Source of the DNA: Methanocaldococcus infernus ME
Lineage (GTDB): Archaea > AGJL01 > Methanococci > Methanococcales > Methanocaldococcaceae
Assembly (NCBI RefSeq): GCF_000092305.1
Contig: NC_014122.1
Location: 558,001 to 622,000, forward strand
Direction: 5' to 3'
DNA: 64,000 bases
The position numbers and the translations under genes are program-made. Below are positions 27,601 through 35,278 of this stretch, piece by piece (position 1 is the stretch's first letter; each line of letters opens with the position of its first letter). The notes below the pieces were generated by a model, which saw nothing but the letters and a program-made list of their open reading frames with translations, was not told the origin of the DNA and ran no database searches.

Positions 27601-27724
27601 CAAAGTAAAACTCTTTATTTTCTTTATTTTTTTCTTTAACTTTCTCATATATCCTATTATTTTCCCAAAATTTCTTTATCTCTTTGTCAAGTTCTCTAAA
27701 ATTTACCTGTTTCACTCTCTCCAA
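24650..27724 (-). CDS. ileS: Isoleucyl-tRNA synthetase
   Basis: 1024-aa class I synthetase. HIGH box HLGT within [17 protein letters not shown] near residue 50, CP1 editing domain with [21 protein letters not shown] and the downstream [13 protein letters not shown], KMSKS box [10 protein letters not shown] near residue 590, and an anticodon-binding C-terminal part. A [11 protein letters not shown] zinc-type motif lies near residue 395. The start is a TTG preceded by GAGGTGAAAGGT; the GTG codon three positions earlier belongs to that site. Confidence 0.96.
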   Translation of the reverse strand: [1024 protein letters not shown]

Positions 27725-27742
27725 ACCTTTCACCTCAGGGGC

Positions 27743-28249
27743 TTATTCCTTTAAATATTTACTAATCTTCTTAATTCTATTAACCAACTGCTCAATAAAC
27801 TTATTTTCTTTACATTCCTCACTTTCACAAGTGCCATTTTCTTCAGGGATATTTTCAATCTCTTCCAAAACTTCTTTATCATCTATTTCTAACTTTTTGT
27901 AAATCTCAAGCAATGTTTTCTTTAATTTTAGATCATTTTCTAATAACATGTAGATGAGCTCTTCATAGGGAATTAAACCCTCAATTATATTAAAATGTCT
28001 CTTAAAGAGCTTAGTATTGTAGATATATTCTAAAGCTTCCAAAATCTTAATTTTATTGTCCAATCTTAAAATATCAGCAACTATTTTTTGCTCTTCCTCT
28101 TCTAATTTTTCAACTTCTTCAATATTATTCTTTAATCTTTCAGCTTCTAATTTAACTCTCAAGTTACTCAACTCTCTTAACTTGTCTTCTCCCAAATTTA
28201 TTAATTCTTCTTTCTCTTTAATAATATCATTAATATCAGGATATTTCAT
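27743..28249 (-). CDS. Coiled-coil protein of unknown function
   Basis: 168 aa, highly charged. Residues 1-80 predict a long coiled coil (KEKEELINLGEDKLRELSNLRVKLEAERLK, then VEKLEEEEQKIVADILRLDNKIKILEAL). A helical middle follows and an acidic linker with CESEECKEN near residue 140. I do not recognise a family. It is followed closely by ileS (10 bp) and may be co-transcribed. Start: ATG after GTGAT; a frame opening 9 bases earlier is less likely. Confidence 0.7.
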   Translation of the reverse strand: MKYPDINDIIKEKEELINLGEDKLRELSNLRVKLEAERLKNNIEEVEKLEEEEQKIVADILRLDNKIKILEALEYIYNTKLFKRHFNIIEGLIPYEELIYMLLENDLKLKKTLLEIYKKLEIDDKEVLEEIENIPEENGTCESEECKENKFIEQLVNRIKKISKYLKE

Positions 28250-28266
28250 AAATATCACAACTAAAG

Positions 28267-28638
28267 TTATGAGACTTTCCTCTTCTTTTTAGATTTGTAA
28301 TAACCTTTTAAAATAGGTAACTTAGGAAAGTCATCAAGTAATTTATAGTATATACTTCCATATCTCTCACTTATAACCACTATATGAGCTGGGGGGTGTA
28401 TCTTTCTTATCCTATCTATTGCCTTTGGAGCCTTTTCAGCTATCTTAGCTAAGCATGCAGCTTTACAAGGCTTTTTAACCTCTCCAAGTATCTGCCCAAG
28501 AATCTCATCAGCAGCCTCTGGCACTATTATCTTTGGCTTCCCTACAATTGTTAGGTTTGCATGCCTATCAACATCAGCTAAGGCATTCTTTAGCTTTTCA
28601 TAACTATCTCCTCTAATTAAAATTAAGGTCATACTCAT
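28267..28638 (-). CDS. Small conserved protein of unknown function
   Basis: 123 aa with an alternating alpha/beta pattern (TLILIRGDSYEKLKNALADVD, HANLTIVGKPKIIVPEAADEIL) and two close cysteines, KPCKAACLAKIAEKAP, that could bind a metal or form a disulfide. The basic tail KGYYKSKKKRKVS may bind nucleic acid. I do not recognise the family. It lies between HARP and the coiled-coil gene. The start could be the first Met or the third codon Met (28632). Confidence 0.7.
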   Translation of the reverse strand: MSMTLILIRGDSYEKLKNALADVDRHANLTIVGKPKIIVPEAADEILGQILGEVKKPCKAACLAKIAEKAPKAIDRIRKIHPPAHIVVISERYGSIYYKLLDDFPKLPILKGYYKSKKKRKVS

Positions 28639-28646
28639 CCCATGTT

Positions 28647-29315
28647 TTAAATTTTGTGTTTTAGATACTCTTCAAGCATGAAAGGGAAGTCTGCAGCATT
28701 CACAAACCTTAACCCAAGCCTCTGAGCCCACTTCTCTATTCCTCCATCACTTGCCACAACAGCAGCATCCAACTCCTTAGCTAAGAGAAGGACATCAAGA
28801 TCAGGAGCACTATCTAAGGTTCCAACCCTTAAAGCTTCCCTATACTTGTTTCTAAAACTACTTATGTTTTTTGTTAAAACTTTATTTATTATTTCCTCCT
28901 TCTTCATCTCAGGATGTTTTTTAGTTAAGTCATAAACCATATTTGAAGATTTTATTATATACTCTTCCCCTATCCTTAACCCTTTATTTATTCTCTCCCT
29001 TAAGTCTTTAATATACTCATAAAAAATTTCAGAGGGGAGCTTAATCTCATATCTGTTAGGAGTTTTTTTAACAAGCCATGTATCAACCTTAACTATAATA
29101 TCCCTTGGACATCCCTCATTTTCTAAGAAGCCTATTAGTTCATTATAGACAGATGGATAAGGAATATGGCAAGAGATATTTAACTTAACCCTTGCCTGAG
29201 CTATTAGATCTATAATCTTATTTGTTAGCTCAGTTATACTTTCTAAACCTAAAGCCTTCCTAACTGATGGCTCAGTGAAGGCACTGGTGTCTAAGCAAAA
29301 CCTCTGTCTATGCAT
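28647..29315 (-). CDS. Protein-only RNase P, HARP type (RNA ligase partner family)
   Basis: 222-aa PIN-domain protein. Signature N-terminus HRQRFCLDTSAFTEPSVRKALG with the first active-site Asp, a helical insertion in the middle, and the C-terminal acidic cluster TLDSAPDLDVLLLAKELDAAVVASDGGIEKWAQRLG. Homologues of Aquifex RNase P (HARP) cut tRNA leaders without RNA; in archaea that also have the RNA-based enzyme their physiological role is unclear. Here rnp1 of the RNA-based enzyme is in the same window. The ATG follows GAGGTTTATAGA one base after the hypB stop, rejecting a start 18 bases earlier. Confidence 0.9.
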   Translation of the reverse strand: MHRQRFCLDTSAFTEPSVRKALGLESITELTNKIIDLIAQARVKLNISCHIPYPSVYNELIGFLENEGCPRDIIVKVDTWLVKKTPNRYEIKLPSEIFYEYIKDLRERINKGLRIGEEYIIKSSNMVYDLTKKHPEMKKEEIINKVLTKNISSFRNKYREALRVGTLDSAPDLDVLLLAKELDAAVVASDGGIEKWAQRLGLRFVNAADFPFMLEEYLKHKI

Positions 29316-29316
29316 T

Positions 29317-29967
29317 CTATAAACCTCTAACAAATTCTAATATCTCATTAAATCCCTCCATAGTTTTTAAACTTAACTTCACAACCTTAGCATTAGGATT
29401 TATTGTTTTTGCATCTCTAACCATCTTTTCTACATCAGCCCCAACATAGTTGGCTAAGTCTATCTTATTTATAGCTACTAAATCTGAAACCCTTACAATG
29501 TGAGGATGCTTAGCTATAATATCATCTCCCTCAGTTGTTGAAACTACCAAGATCCTTTTATGTGCTCCAAGGTCAAAGTCTGTAGGACAAATTAAATTAC
29601 CAACATTCTCAATAAATAAATAATCTATTTCCTCTAAGTTTAACTCTTCCAATGCATGCTTAACAAGGTGAGCATCTAAGTGACACTCCTTTCCAGTATT
29701 TAGAGGAACTACCTCAACATCATATTTTTTAAATCTTTCAGCATCATACTTAGCTATTACATCCCCAGCTATGCAAGCTATTCTATATTCATCTTTCAAG
29801 TGCTCAATTAACTTCTCAATTAGTAAGGTTTTTCCACTTCCTATAGCTCCCATGAAGTCAATAGCTTTAACATTATACTTATCTAACAATTTTCTATTTT
29901 CTTCAGCAAGTCTCTTATTAGCCTTAATTATGTCTTTAGCAATTTCAATAACCCCAATTTTATGCAT
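29317..29967 (-). CDS. hypB: Hydrogenase nickel incorporation GTPase HypB
   Basis: 216-aa SIMIBI GTPase. P-loop GAIGSGKTLLIEKLI near residue 44, the switch/metal region NTGKECHLDAHLVKHAL (Cys and His that bind nickel or zinc), IENVGNLICPTDFDLGAHKR and the guanine motif NKIDL. It delivers nickel to NiFe hydrogenases together with HypA; hypC is elsewhere in this window. The ATG at 29967 follows AGGTGAT. Confidence 0.95.
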   Translation of the reverse strand: MHKIGVIEIAKDIIKANKRLAEENRKLLDKYNVKAIDFMGAIGSGKTLLIEKLIEHLKDEYRIACIAGDVIAKYDAERFKKYDVEVVPLNTGKECHLDAHLVKHALEELNLEEIDYLFIENVGNLICPTDFDLGAHKRILVVSTTEGDDIIAKHPHIVRVSDLVAINKIDLANYVGADVEKMVRDAKTINPNAKVVKLSLKTMEGFNEILEFVRGL

Positions 29968-30068
29968 TAATATCACCTATAGTAATTTTAGGAGATAATA
30001 AAAAATTTTAATAGTTTATATTGAGCTTACCTAATTATTTAATCTTTGAGTAAAATAGTTCAAAAAAT

Positions 30069-30902
30069 TTAATTTTTTAAAACTTTTAAAATAGATTCTC
30101 TCATCACTTCAATGTTAGGCTCAACTCCAGTCCAAATTTTAAAAGCCTCAGCTCCTTGGTAGATAAGCATGCCTAAGCCATCTATGGTTTTAGCTCCAAC
30201 CTTCTTAGCTTCCTTTAGTAGTGTTGTTTCAAGCGGGTTATAGACAAGATCCATAACAACCATATCTTTCCTTAACCTCTCTTTACTAACTATTGGTTTT
30301 TCATTAACATTTGGATACATTCCAACAGGAGTGGCATTTATCACTATATCAACATCTTCTAAATCAACATTTAAGTCAGAGTAGCCAACTTCCCTATTAA
30401 GCTTTTCCTCTATCTCCTTGGCCAACTTTTTAGCCTTCTCAAGGGTTCTATTTGCTATAACTACAAAGTTATCTTTTGCAAGTTCAAAAGCTACTGCCCT
30501 TGCAGCCCCTCCAGCACCAAAGATAACTATCTTTTTATCTTTAACTTTCCCTATCTCCTCTTCTAAAGCTCTTCTTGCTCCTATTCCATCAGTGTTATAG
30601 CCAATAGCTATATCATCTTCAATCTTTACAGTATTGACAGCACCTATTAGCTTAGCTTCTTCACTCAACTGATCTAAATACTTTATTATCTCCACCTTAT
30701 GAGGAATGGTTACATTAAAGCCAACCATTCCAAGAGCTTTAGCTCCATCTACAACAAACCTTAACCTCTCTGGCTTAACATCAAAGGCTAAATAAACATA
30801 GTTTAGATTTTTATCTTTAAATGCTGCATTGTGCATAACTGGAGAGAGGGAGTGTTCAACAGGATGCCCTATTAAGCCTACAAGCTTGGTTTTAGCATCC
30901 AT
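30069..30902 (-). CDS. aroE: Shikimate dehydrogenase
   Basis: 277 aa. Substrate-binding N-terminus LVGLIGHPVEHSLSPVMHNAAF with the conserved SLSP serines, NVTIPHK with the catalytic lysine near residue 66, NTDGIGARRALEEE, and the NADP-binding loop FGAGGAARAVAFELA followed by ANRTLEKAKKLA. It reduces 3-dehydroshikimate in aromatic amino acid synthesis. It begins 1 bp after leuB's stop. Confidence 0.95.
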   Translation of the reverse strand: MDAKTKLVGLIGHPVEHSLSPVMHNAAFKDKNLNYVYLAFDVKPERLRFVVDGAKALGMVGFNVTIPHKVEIIKYLDQLSEEAKLIGAVNTVKIEDDIAIGYNTDGIGARRALEEEIGKVKDKKIVIFGAGGAARAVAFELAKDNFVVIANRTLEKAKKLAKEIEEKLNREVGYSDLNVDLEDVDIVINATPVGMYPNVNEKPIVSKERLRKDMVVMDLVYNPLETTLLKEAKKVGAKTIDGLGMLIYQGAEAFKIWTGVEPNIEVMRESILKVLKN

Positions 30903-30903
30903 A

Positions 30904-31899
30904 TTATAACCTTTTTATAATTTCTTCAGCCATCTCAAAGGTTTTTAAATTCCCTCCTAAGTCTGGAGTTGTTAGTCCAAGGGCTAAAACTTCTTCTAAA
31001 GCCTTCTCTATTCTATTAGCTGTCTCATGCTCTCCAAGATATTTTAGCATAAGGACAGCACTTAATATAGTTGCTGTTGGGTTAGCTATTCCCTTTCCAG
31101 CTATGTCTGGAGCTGAGCCATGGACAGGCTCAAATAGCCCATGCTCATCCCCTATATTGGCTGAAGGAGCTAAGCCAAGTCCTCCAACAGTTCCAGCAGC
31201 TCCATCTGATAAGATGTCTCCAAATAGGTTAGAGGTAACAACAACATCAAACACATGAGGCTTTGTTATGATATACATGTTCATAGCATCTATATAGTAG
31301 TCTTCTACCTTTATGTCCTTATATTCTTGAGCTACTTTATAAAAGACTCTTTTAAATAAACCATCAGTAACCTTTAGAACATTGGCTTTATGGGCACAAG
31401 TCACTTTTCCCTCTTTCCCTTCCTTTTTTCTCTCTCTTGCTAATTCAAAGGCAAACTTAAATATTCTCTCAGAGGCTTTCTCTGTTATTACTCTTGTAGC
31501 TGTTGTTATTCCCTCATCAATCTCTGCCTCTATTCCCTTATAAAGTCCTTCTGTATTCTCCCTCACAATTACATAGTCTATATCATCCCTTAAGCACTTA
31601 ACCCCTTTATAGGATTTAACTGGCCTAACATTGGCATATGTATCTAAGATGTGTCTAAGCTTAACTATAACATCAGCAGCTGTTTCTCCAGCAGCTCCAA
31701 AGAGAACAGCTTCACTTTCTAAAGCTTTCTCTATGGTTTCCTCTGGAAGAGCCTTCCCAGTTCTTTTATAAACCTCATCTCCAGCTTCAGCATAGATGAA
31801 TTCAAAATCTAAGCCAGTAGCTTCTAAAACCTTTATTGTTGCAGGAACCACTTCTTTCCCTATCCCATCTCCCTCAATGACACATATCTTATGAGCCAT
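30904..31899 (-). CDS. leuB: 3-isopropylmalate / 3-methylmalate dehydrogenase
   Basis: 331-aa member of the isocitrate/isopropylmalate dehydrogenase family. MAHKICVIEGDGIGKEVVPA at the start, the substrate arginines in LRHILDTYANVRPVKSY, the RENTEGLYKG helix, KANVLKVTDGLFKRVF with the catalytic Lys, and the magnesium-binding SNLFGDILSDGAAGTVGGLGLAPSANIGD. It fits the M. jannaschii enzyme active in leucine and isoleucine (citramalate) synthesis better than the AksF homoisocitrate enzyme. The start ATG follows GGTGGTTAGTG. Confidence 0.9.
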   Translation of the reverse strand: MAHKICVIEGDGIGKEVVPATIKVLEATGLDFEFIYAEAGDEVYKRTGKALPEETIEKALESEAVLFGAAGETAADVIVKLRHILDTYANVRPVKSYKGVKCLRDDIDYVIVRENTEGLYKGIEAEIDEGITTATRVITEKASERIFKFAFELARERKKEGKEGKVTCAHKANVLKVTDGLFKRVFYKVAQEYKDIKVEDYYIDAMNMYIITKPHVFDVVVTSNLFGDILSDGAAGTVGGLGLAPSANIGDEHGLFEPVHGSAPDIAGKGIANPTATILSAVLMLKYLGEHETANRIEKALEEVLALGLTTPDLGGNLKTFEMAEEIIKRL

Positions 31900-31917
31900 C
31901 ACTAACCACCAATAACC

Positions 31918-31938
31918 TTTTACTTCAAAAAAGTAAAA
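31918..31938. promoter_or_regulatory. Inverted repeat between leuB and the radical SAM gene
   Basis: Perfect 8-bp arms TTTTACTT and AAGTAAAA with a five-base spacer, in the 70-bp gap between two divergent genes. It lies 19 bp upstream of the leuB ATG and 32 bp upstream of the radical SAM ATG. A shared operator is possible; a chance AT-rich palindrome cannot be excluded. Confidence 0.4.
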
Positions 31939-31969
31939 AGTAGGTAATAAAATTTTAGGTTGGTCTATT

Positions 31970-33037
31970 ATGTTCTTCCTTGGAGAAACTGCTCACATCT
32001 CTGGTTTGTGTCATAGTATAGTTAGAGGAGAACTTTATAACACTTGCCCCCTATCCTGTAGATATTGTTATGCTAAGTGGTATAGAGAGGAAAAAGAAGG
32101 AGAGAATAAAAAGATTTTTAAATTAATCAATTTACTGAAGGATATTGATTTACCAATAACTCCAGTTAGATTTTCAACCCTCTCAGACCCTCTTTTAAAA
32201 CCAAGATTTTTTAATAAGGTTATAAAGCTCATCTTGAAGTATGAGATTCCAATTATAATAAATACAAAGCTCTATAGAAGAGAGGTAATAGGTACTTTAA
32301 AAGAGCTCTCAGATCTCTGTGTCTTACAAGTTAGTATCCCTTCCCTAACCCAAGTAGAGGAGTTAGAGAAAGTTCCAGTAGAGGATAGATTTAAATTGAT
32401 AGAAGAGCTTTCTGATTATCTACCAATAGCTGTTAGGCTACAGCCCTTTATCCCAGGAATTAGTGATAAAGAGTTAGAGAACTTTTTTAAGAGGATTGAG
32501 TTAGCTAATCTATTAATAGTAGAATTTTTAAGGGTTCCTGAAGAAGAGCTAAGTTTTTATAAAAAGTTTGAGCCAAGTGTTAGCTGGGAAAAATATTTAC
32601 CTAAGGCTAACTTATTAACCCCTTCACTAAGCTACAAGATAAAAATTTTAACTAAAGTTAGAGAGCTTTGTAATGACTATGAAATAAAGCTAACAACCTG
32701 TAAAGAGGGATTATTTAACTTTCATGATAATATAGATTGCTGTGGCTTTGAATTTCTAAAAGTTCCCTATAAGAGGAGAGCTACATTATATGATGCTTAT
32801 GCCCTACTTAAGGAAAAGAAGAGAGTTGAGATAGAGGAGTTTTTCAAATATTGTGAAAAAAGATTTTTGTCTGGGAAAACCTTGGAGGAATATCCTAAGT
32901 GGTATGCTAAGCCATTTATAAAGCATGAGAAGAGGTTAAGAAAGCTGTTAATGTCAGAAGTATTAAATTATTTAACTCCACTAATTAAGGTTGAAAACTC
33001 TCATCTAACATTAAGTTCCTTCTCTCCAATCTTCTAA
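31970..33037 (+). CDS. SPL-like radical SAM protein
   Basis: 355 aa. The cluster motif [12 protein letters not shown] (CxxxCxxC) is near residue 27. [22 protein letters not shown] and VLQVSIPSL are typical of the SPL/MJ0683-type radical SAM proteins. C-terminal Cys residues ([16 protein letters not shown]) may hold another metal site. The substrate is unknown; it is not claimed to be a photoproduct lyase. Its end overlaps the converging ahcY by 27 bp. Confidence 0.82.
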   Translation: MFFLGETAHISGLCHSIVRGELYNTCPLSCRYCYAKWYREEKEGENKKIFKLINLLKDIDLPITPVRFSTLSDPLLKPRFFNKVIKLILKYEIPIIINTKLYRREVIGTLKELSDLCVLQVSIPSLTQVEELEKVPVEDRFKLIEELSDYLPIAVRLQPFIPGISDKELENFFKRIELANLLIVEFLRVPEEELSFYKKFEPSVSWEKYLPKANLLTPSLSYKIKILTKVRELCNDYEIKLTTCKEGLFNFHDNIDCCGFEFLKVPYKRRATLYDAYALLKEKKRVEIEEFFKYCEKRFLSGKTLEEYPKWYAKPFIKHEKRLRKLLMSEVLNYLTPLIKVENSHLTLSSFSPIF

Positions 33038-34261
33038 ATACTTTTTCTGCTCTTCTGTTAGTTCATCTATCTCAATTCCCATAGACCTTAGCTTTAACTT
33101 AGCTATCATTAAATCTTGCTCATAAGGAATTCTATAAACCCTTGGCTCCAACTCTTTATAATGCTCTTTTATATACTCTGCTGCCAATGCTTGGTTAGAG
33201 AAACTCATATCCATAACTTCACATGGATGCCCATCAGCACAGACTAAGTTAACTAACCTACCATCTCCTAATAAATATAGTTTTTTACCATCCCTTAATT
33301 TGTATTCTCTAACTCCATTTCTAACTTCTTTAATTTTTTCAGCCAACTCTTCCAAATCTCTCTTATTTATCTCATTATCAAAGTGGCCAGCATTTGCTAA
33401 GATAGCCTTATCCTTCATCTTTACCATATGCTCTTTTCTAATCACATCCTTACAGCCAGTTGTTGTTATAAAGATGTCTCCATACTTAACAGCCTCTTCC
33501 ATCTTCATAACTCTAAATCCATCCATCCTTGCCTCTAAGGCTCTTATTGGATTAACTTCAGTAACTATAACCTCTGCTCCCAAGCCTTTAGCTCTCATGG
33601 CTACTCCTCTACCACACCAACCATAGCCAGCAACAACAACAGTTTTACCAGCAATTAGTAAATTTGTAGCTCTTATTATCCCATCTAAGGCACTCTGTCC
33701 TGTCCCATATCTATTATCAAATAAATATTTTGTATAGGCATCATTCACATCCATCACAGGGAACTTTAAAGCTCCTTCTTTTTCCATGGCCTTTAACCTT
33801 ATAATTCCTGTTGTTGTTTCTTCACAGGCTCCTCTTATCTTCTCTATAAGCTCTGTCCTTTTAGTATGGACTAAAAAGATGAGATCACAGCCATCATCTA
33901 TTATAATGTCTGGCTCATGGTCTAAAACTCTATTTAAGTTTTCATAATACTCTTCTCTTGTCTCTCCTCTCCATGCATAAACATGCATTCCCTTCTTAGC
34001 ACATGCAGCTGCTACATCATCTTGAGTAGAGAGAGGGTTACAGCCAGTTATAGCTATCTTTGCCCCACCTTCCATTAAAGTCTCTGCTAAAACAGCTGTC
34101 TTAGCCTCAAGGTGTAAAGCCATTCCAATGGTTAATCCTTTAAAAGGCTTCTCTTCCTTAAACCTCTCTCTTATTAGTGAGAGAACAGGCATATGCTCCT
34201 TAGCCCACTCTATCTTTCTCTCTCCCTCTTTCCAGAGGTTTATGTCTTTAACCTTATACAT
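33011..34261 (-). CDS. ahcY: S-adenosyl/S-inosyl-L-homocysteine hydrolase
   Basis: 416 aa. Conserved blocks include [37 protein letters not shown], the substrate-binding [10 protein letters not shown], and the NAD-binding [24 protein letters not shown]. The C-terminus lacks the KPDHYRY-type tail found in eukaryotic enzymes. In M. jannaschii the homologue acts on S-inosylhomocysteine made by a SAH deaminase; which substrate is used here is inferred from relatedness. It removes the product of SAM-dependent methyl transfer. Confidence 0.93.
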   Translation of the reverse strand: MYKVKDINLWKEGERKIEWAKEHMPVLSLIRERFKEEKPFKGLTIGMALHLEAKTAVLAETLMEGGAKIAITGCNPLSTQDDVAAACAKKGMHVYAWRGETREEYYENLNRVLDHEPDIIIDDGCDLIFLVHTKRTELIEKIRGACEETTTGIIRLKAMEKEGALKFPVMDVNDAYTKYLFDNRYGTGQSALDGIIRATNLLIAGKTVVVAGYGWCGRGVAMRAKGLGAEVIVTEVNPIRALEARMDGFRVMKMEEAVKYGDIFITTTGCKDVIRKEHMVKMKDKAILANAGHFDNEINKRDLEELAEKIKEVRNGVREYKLRDGKKLYLLGDGRLVNLVCADGHPCEVMDMSFSNQALAAEYIKEHYKELEPRVYRIPYEQDLMIAKLKLRSMGIEIDELTEEQKKYLEDWREGT

Positions 34262-34352
34262 AGTAAAGCCCTCCCAAAGTTGTTAAGTTAAAAAATTTAT
34301 AAAAACTATTTTTCTAAATAATATATAAAAACAAGCATTTTAGGTGAGAGCT

Positions 34353-35273
34353 ATGAGGTTTGTGGTTGGACACAAAAATCCAGATACAGATAGTATAGTA
34401 TCTTCTATAGTCTTAGCCTATTTCTTAGACTGTTATCCAGCTAAGTTAGGGAAGATAAACCCAGAAACAGAGTTTGTTTTAAGAAAATTTGGAGTTATGG
34501 AGCCTGAAACTATTGAGAGTGCCAAAAATAAAGAAATTATTTTAGTTGACCACTCAGAAAGGAGCCAGAGCTTAGATGATTTAGATGAAGGGAAGTTAAT
34601 AGCTATTATTGACCATCATAAAGTTGGTTTAACAACCTCTGAGCCAATTATATACTATGCTAAGCCTGTAGGAAGTACAGCAACAGTTATAGCTGAGCTT
34701 TACTTTAAGAAAGCTCTTGACTTAATAGGAGGAAAGAATAAGGAGCTAACTCCTGACTTAGCTGGCTTACTGTTAAGTGCTATCCTCTCTGATACTGTTC
34801 TCTTCAAATCTCCAACAACTACAGAGTTAGACAAGGAGATGGCTAAAAAATTAGCTGAGATAGCTGGAGTTAAGGACATTGAAAGCTTAGGTTTAGAAAT
34901 CTTAAAGGCTAAATCAGTAGTTAGTAAGATGGAGCCAGAGGAAATTATTAAGATGGACTTCAAGGACTTTAACTTCAATGGTAAGAAGGTTGGAATAGGG
35001 CAAGTTGAAATTATAGATATAAGTGAAATAGAGGATAAGAAGAAGAGAATTAAAGAGTTGTTGGAAGAGAAGCTAAAGAGTGAAGGTTATGATCTTATCT
35101 TGTTTATGATCACTGACATCATGAAGGAAGGTAGTGAAATTTTGGTTATAGGAAATAAGGAGATGTTTGAGAAGGCATTTAATGTTAAGTTAGAAAACAA
35201 CTCTATCTTCTTACCAGGAGTTATGTCAAGGAAGAAACAAGTTGTTCCTCCTTTAGAGAGAGCTTATCAGTGA
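34353..35273 (+). CDS. ppaC: Manganese-dependent inorganic pyrophosphatase (family II)
   Basis: 306-aa DHH-family enzyme. Metal-binding motifs are readable: VGHKNPDTDSIVS near residue 5, VDHSERSQ, IIDHHKVG near residue 90, and the C-terminal substrate motif GVMSRKKQVVPPLE. It hydrolyses pyrophosphate with Mn/Co. Start at ATG 34353 after AGGTGAG; the GTG within that site is rejected. spcS follows 5 bp after the stop, as a two-gene unit also known in M. jannaschii. Confidence 0.95.
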   Translation: MRFVVGHKNPDTDSIVSSIVLAYFLDCYPAKLGKINPETEFVLRKFGVMEPETIESAKNKEIILVDHSERSQSLDDLDEGKLIAIIDHHKVGLTTSEPIIYYAKPVGSTATVIAELYFKKALDLIGGKNKELTPDLAGLLLSAILSDTVLFKSPTTTELDKEMAKKLAEIAGVKDIESLGLEILKAKSVVSKMEPEEIIKMDFKDFNFNGKKVGIGQVEIIDISEIEDKKKRIKELLEEKLKSEGYDLILFMITDIMKEGSEILVIGNKEMFEKAFNVKLENNSIFLPGVMSRKKQVVPPLERAYQ

Positions 35274-35278
35274 TTTTC

